Source: JAIFWC01 sp035688135 (GTDB taxonomy: Bacteria; Patescibacteriota; Saccharimonadia; Saccharimonadales; UBA10212). From it: a stretch of 16,728 nt of DNA. The stretch spans positions 1-16,728 of the forward strand of contig DASSNG010000047.1 of assembly GCA_035688135.1 (NCBI GenBank). The letters are read 5' to 3'. The notes under the pieces were generated by a model that was given only the letters and a program-made list of their open reading frames with translations, searched no databases and was not told the origin of the DNA. Made by a program: the position numbers and the translations under genes. Within the stretch, counting starts at the first letter, position 1. Each line of letters begins with the position of its first letter. Below are positions 15,312-16,728 of this stretch, piece after piece.

Positions 15312-15469
15312 AGTAGCCTCACTTTTGAAAGGTCGTGCAGCAGGACGGCTGCTGCCCCCGTACGACGAATATCGATGCCGTCACCCGTGAGAGGTATCCC
15401 CCTCATGTCAGATGGGTATGCTTTACCCGGCTGGCATCAGAAGGCTAATGCGCTTACTCCTTGAAAATT
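15312..15469 (-). promoter_or_regulatory. Long structured 5' leader of the two-gene operon
   Basis: About 157 nt separate the predicted transcription start (near 15469) from the TTG start. The leader can form a three-way junction closed by GATGCC/GGCATC (15438-15433 with 15379-15374) holding a GGGTA/TACCC hairpin (15428-15424 with 15418-15414) and a TGAGGG/CC(T)CTCA hairpin (15405-15400 with 15394-15388). This is followed by a strong GCAGCAG/CTGCTGC hairpin (15355-15349 with 15343-15337) extended by GTCGT/ACGAC. The junction-plus-hairpin-plus-SD layout resembles a riboswitch or attenuator, but it matches no class I can name. Confidence 0.55.
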
Positions 15470-15475
15470 GTGTAT

Positions 15476-15504
15476 ATTATAGCATTTTTAACTATTTTAG
15501 TCAA
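15476..15504 (-). promoter_or_regulatory. Strong promoter of the two-gene operon
   Basis: On the minus strand TTGACT (15504-15499), a 17-nt spacer and TATAAT (15481-15476). The spacer ends in TGC, adding an extended -10 element. Start of transcription is expected near 15469. Confidence 0.85.
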
Positions 15505-15520
15505 TCGAGTAGAGATATAT

Positions 15521-15698
15521 AAAAACACCTCTTTACGCCGACTGTTGCTTTTTACTTTCGCCTTAGTGCGCGATTGCTTAGTCTGCCGGTGAGGTGTTGT
15601 GTGTGATTAGACCTACCTAGTTTTGGGCAATGCTGTTTCGGTTTTCCGCCGGTAAGTCACTGTATGCTTGTCCGGGGCCAGAATCCCAATTGATTCCG
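15521..15698 (-). ncRNA. Candidate small noncoding RNA (about 178 nt)
   Basis: A perfect consensus promoter (15733-15705) points into a stretch without a minus-strand reading frame. The 5' end can form GAATC/GATTC with a 6-nt loop. The 3' half is one long hairpin closed by AACACCTC (15598-15591) and GAGGTGTT (15531-15524), with inner pairing GC-GACT/AGTC-GC, followed by a T-run (15525-15521). The size is right for 6S RNA, but I cannot match a conserved 6S bubble; no SRP, tmRNA or RNase P signature is present. The 3' end lies just before the promoter of the two-gene operon. Confidence 0.5.
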
Positions 15699-15704
15699 AT
15701 TATC

Positions 15705-15733
15705 ATTATAGGACAGTCCGCTTATTATGTCAA
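15705..15733 (-). promoter_or_regulatory. Perfect consensus sigma-70 promoter
   Basis: On the minus strand TTGACA (15733-15728), a 17-nt spacer and TATAAT (15710-15705). It is the only promoter in the window with both boxes perfect at ideal spacing, and no coding region follows within 390 nt. This argues for a strongly expressed RNA gene. Confidence 0.88.
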
Positions 15734-15804
15734 GAGCCTGACAGGGGTGAGACTACTCCTAAGCTTCATCTATCTTATATACCGGTTCGGTGAAAAATTC
15801 CATA

Positions 15805-15832
15805 TTGCCAAGCGGGCTAAAGCGCTTATAAT
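15805..15832 (+). promoter_or_regulatory. Promoter of the plus-strand candidate ncRNA
   Basis: TTGCCA (15805-15810), a 16-nt spacer and TATAAT (15827-15832). The start would be near 15839, about 220 nt before the next coding region. Confidence 0.7.
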
Positions 15833-15838
15833 TTAAAT

Positions 15839-16033
15839 CAGCCGTGTGAGGGCTCCTGCAAGGTTCCTCCTCACAGACTACTCGCCAGGGCAGCATACCC
15901 AGGTCACTGCTGGTCCCTCCAAACTACAAGTTACCGGTCACGGAACTGCTATGAACGGTTAGCAAATCTTATCCGGCAGCTCACTTTAAAAGCCGTTCGC
16001 CGCATCTATTTAGCAGATGAAGGCCCTCTTTTT
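15839..16033 (+). ncRNA. Candidate noncoding RNA or long leader (about 195 nt)
   Basis: The transcript from the 15827 promoter can form three hairpins: TGTGAGG/CCTCACA (15845-15851 with 15869-15875), AGGG-CAGCA/TGCTG-CCCT (15887-15895 with 15908-15918), and GTT-CCG/CGG-AAC with loop GTCA (15930-15946). It then ends in a terminator-like hairpin with a T-run (15999-16033). GAGGGC near the 5' end can also pair with GCCCTC at the 3' end, a rod-like alternative. No plus-strand frame of note is inside. It could be a free RNA or, if terminated conditionally, the leader of the 101-residue gene at 16061. No RNA family is recognised. Confidence 0.45.
15999..16033 (+). terminator. Terminator-like hairpin with T-run
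   Basis: GCC plus CATCT (15999-16007) pair with AGATG plus GGC (16015-16024), with small bulges and a 7-nt loop. CCTC and five T (16029-16033) follow. The stem is moderate in strength. Confidence 0.5.
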
Positions 16034-16060
16034 ATAAACTCAGGAATCAGGAGAAACGCT

Positions 16061-16366
16061 ATGGACCAGGGAACAATCATCAACAAGGACGTCAATATCG
16101 TCGCCTATTACTTTAAGAACAGCGCCCGGCGGCTGCGCTGCTTTCCCAAGCGGATGGAGTACGACGGCAAGCAGGTGGATTTCACGGAGACCGGCATGGT
16201 GCACCCCACCAAAAAAGGCCAGCGGATGATACACGTCTTTGATATGACCGACGGCTCCGCCGACTACCGGCTGGAGTTCGACGCCATGAATCTAAGCTGG
16301 AAGTTAATCGCTATAACCGACACCCAGTATGCCAAGATAGCGGCTCCGCTTCGCTATGCCTTATAA
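16061..16366 (+). CDS. Hypothetical 101-residue protein upstream of the Y-family polymerase
   Basis: The ATG at 16061 has a strong SD (AGGAG, 16048-16052, 8 nt spacing) and a TATAAA at 16033-16038. The 101 residues contain no signal peptide or helix long enough for a membrane. Alternating short strands (VNIVAYYFKN, MEYDGKQVDFTETGMVH, RMIHVFDMTDGSADYRLEFDA, SWKLIAIT) suggest a small all-beta or alpha/beta fold. The family is not recognised. Its stop codon lies in the first arm of a perfect 10-bp hairpin, and the polymerase gene starts 74 nt later on the same strand, so a functional link to DNA damage tolerance is possible but not shown. Confidence 0.75.
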   Translation: MDQGTIINKDVNIVAYYFKNSARRLRCFPKRMEYDGKQVDFTETGMVHPTKKGQRMIHVFDMTDGSADYRLEFDAMNLSWKLIAITDTQYAKIAAPLRYAL

Positions 16367-16389
16367 GGAACCCTTTCGCGGTTCCTTAT
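16363..16389 (+). terminator. Perfect 10-bp hairpin at the end of the 101-residue gene
   Basis: ATAAGGAACC (16363-16372) and GGTTCCTTAT (16380-16389) enclose a 7-nt loop. No T-run follows on the plus strand, so it may act as a weak terminator, an attenuator or an mRNA 3'-end stabiliser. The TAA stop of the gene is inside the left arm. Confidence 0.5.
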
Positions 16390-16397
16390 CGCGCCGG

Positions 16398-16417
16398 GCA
16401 AAAAGTGTGATTTTTGC
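16398..16417. promoter_or_regulatory. Inverted repeat before the Y-family polymerase gene
   Basis: GCAAAAA (16398-16404) and TTTTTGC (16411-16417) are separated by 6 nt, making a 20-bp symmetric site 23 nt before the ATG. Size and position suit an operator bound by a dimeric repressor. It does not match the LexA boxes of E. coli (CTGT-N8-ACAG) or B. subtilis (GAAC-N4-GTTC). Confidence 0.35.
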
Positions 16418-16440
16418 TCAGGCTATCTTCCGGAGAAAAA

Positions 16441-16728
16441 ATGCCAAGATATTTACAAAACCTGCATTTGCCGCTTAACGACGAGCGCCCGCAGATACTG
16501 CATATCGACCTGAACAGCTGCTTCGCCACCGTGGAGCAGCAGGCCCGGCCGCTGCTGCGCGGCCGCCCGGTAGCCGTCACCAACCGCCTGACTAAGAACG
16601 CCTGCGTGGTAGCGGCCAGCTACGAGGCCAAGGCGCTGGGCGTCAAGGTAGGCATGGGTTACGCCAACGCCAAGCTGCTGGCGCCGGATCTGATAATGGT
16701 AGAGACCGACCCGCCTAAGTATCATTAC
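16441..16728 (+). CDS. Y-family DNA polymerase (DinB/UmuC type), N-terminal part
   Basis: The ATG at 16441, with CGGAG 5 nt upstream, opens a frame that runs off the right edge after 96 codons. Residues 19-35 (ILHIDLNSCFATVEQQA) are the catalytic palm start of Y-family polymerases; the Asp is a metal ligand and the Cys-Phe pair lies where the steric gate sits. LLRGRPVAVTN (38-48) and ASYEAKALGVKVGMGYANAKLLAPDLIMV (60-88) are the following conserved blocks. These enzymes copy past DNA lesions with low fidelity. The DLNS variant and a 16-residue N-terminal lead-in differ from E. coli DinB (DMDAF) and lean to the UmuC/UvrX side, but the C-terminal beta-clamp motif needed to decide is outside the window. 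Confidence 0.9.
   Translation, partial: MPRYLQNLHLPLNDERPQILHIDLNSCFATVEQQARPLLRGRPVAVTNRLTKNACVVAASYEAKALGVKVGMGYANAKLLAPDLIMVETDPPKYHY

Noticed and set aside
14580..15464. Plus-strand frame of 294 codons
   Set aside because: Shadow of the two minus-strand genes and their leader; the product shows no fold-like pattern.
15312..15469. Second hammerhead in the operon leader (which would allow RNA circles)
   Set aside because: CTGATG occurs but continues as CC, and no properly placed GAAA core or stem set was found. Other ribozyme classes were only checked by eye.
15630..15836. Plus-strand frame of 68 codons with a hydrophobic segment
   Set aside because: It has no SD, overlaps the perfect minus-strand promoter and the plus-strand ncRNA promoter, and looks like chance translation of an AT-rich regulatory region.
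15897..15906. ACCCAGGTCA resembling part of bacterial SRP RNA
   Set aside because: The conserved partner half (GGAAGGNAGCAGCC type) does not follow, so the SRP domain IV fold cannot form.
1..16728. CRISPR array, transposase or insertion sequence, integrase
   Set aside because: No spaced direct-repeat array and no transposase- or integrase-like product was seen in any frame.

Overview
The window most likely comes from a Patescibacteria/CPR genome, probably Candidatus Saccharibacteria. This rests on the gene mix: a class-E-like sortase, a PEGA protein, a DUF4367-like anchored protein, a DUF3048 protein, a CPR-type lycopene-cyclase-domain protein, gltX and a Y-family polymerase, packed as short transcription units. 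TGA is used as a stop, so the Gracilibacteria/SR1 code is excluded. The taxon is an inference; no rRNA is present.

Layout. 1-2547 is AT-richer (about 38-50% GC in sampled lines) and carries an isoprenoid/carotenoid-type set: a partial lycopene-cyclase-domain protein, a geranylgeranyl-reductase-family flavoprotein, and a divergent SAM methyltransferase. It stops at tRNA-Leu(CAA). 2726-9306 holds cell-envelope genes (sortase, PEGA protein, anchored DUF4367-like protein, DUF3048 protein) around gltX. tRNA-Glu(CTC) and two small genes missed by a 60-residue cutoff follow (a KGG-type stress protein and a one-helix membrane peptide), then an MFS exporter divergent from a GH63-like glycosidase.

The unusual part is 12794-16035. 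Two minus-strand membrane/secreted protein genes (14784-15311 and 12977-14773) have visibly higher GC and almost no ATA codons, unlike their neighbours. They are preceded by a strong promoter (TTGACT-17-TATAAT) and a structured leader of about 157 nt. They are followed by about 130 nt of stacked hairpins, and then by a complete type III hammerhead ribozyme (12794-12848, minus strand). Beside them lie two candidate free-standing ncRNAs in opposite orientation, one with a perfect TTGACA-17-TATAAT promoter and a U-run 3' end. I read this as an imported operon, possibly from an actinobacterial host, whose transcript is processed by its own ribozyme.

Most native genes have a -10 hexamer only 6-12 nt before the start codon and no Shine-Dalgarno, which suggests leaderless mRNAs. 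The imported pair, the KGG gene, the 101-residue gene and the polymerase gene instead have clear SD sequences. The window ends inside a dinB-like gene.
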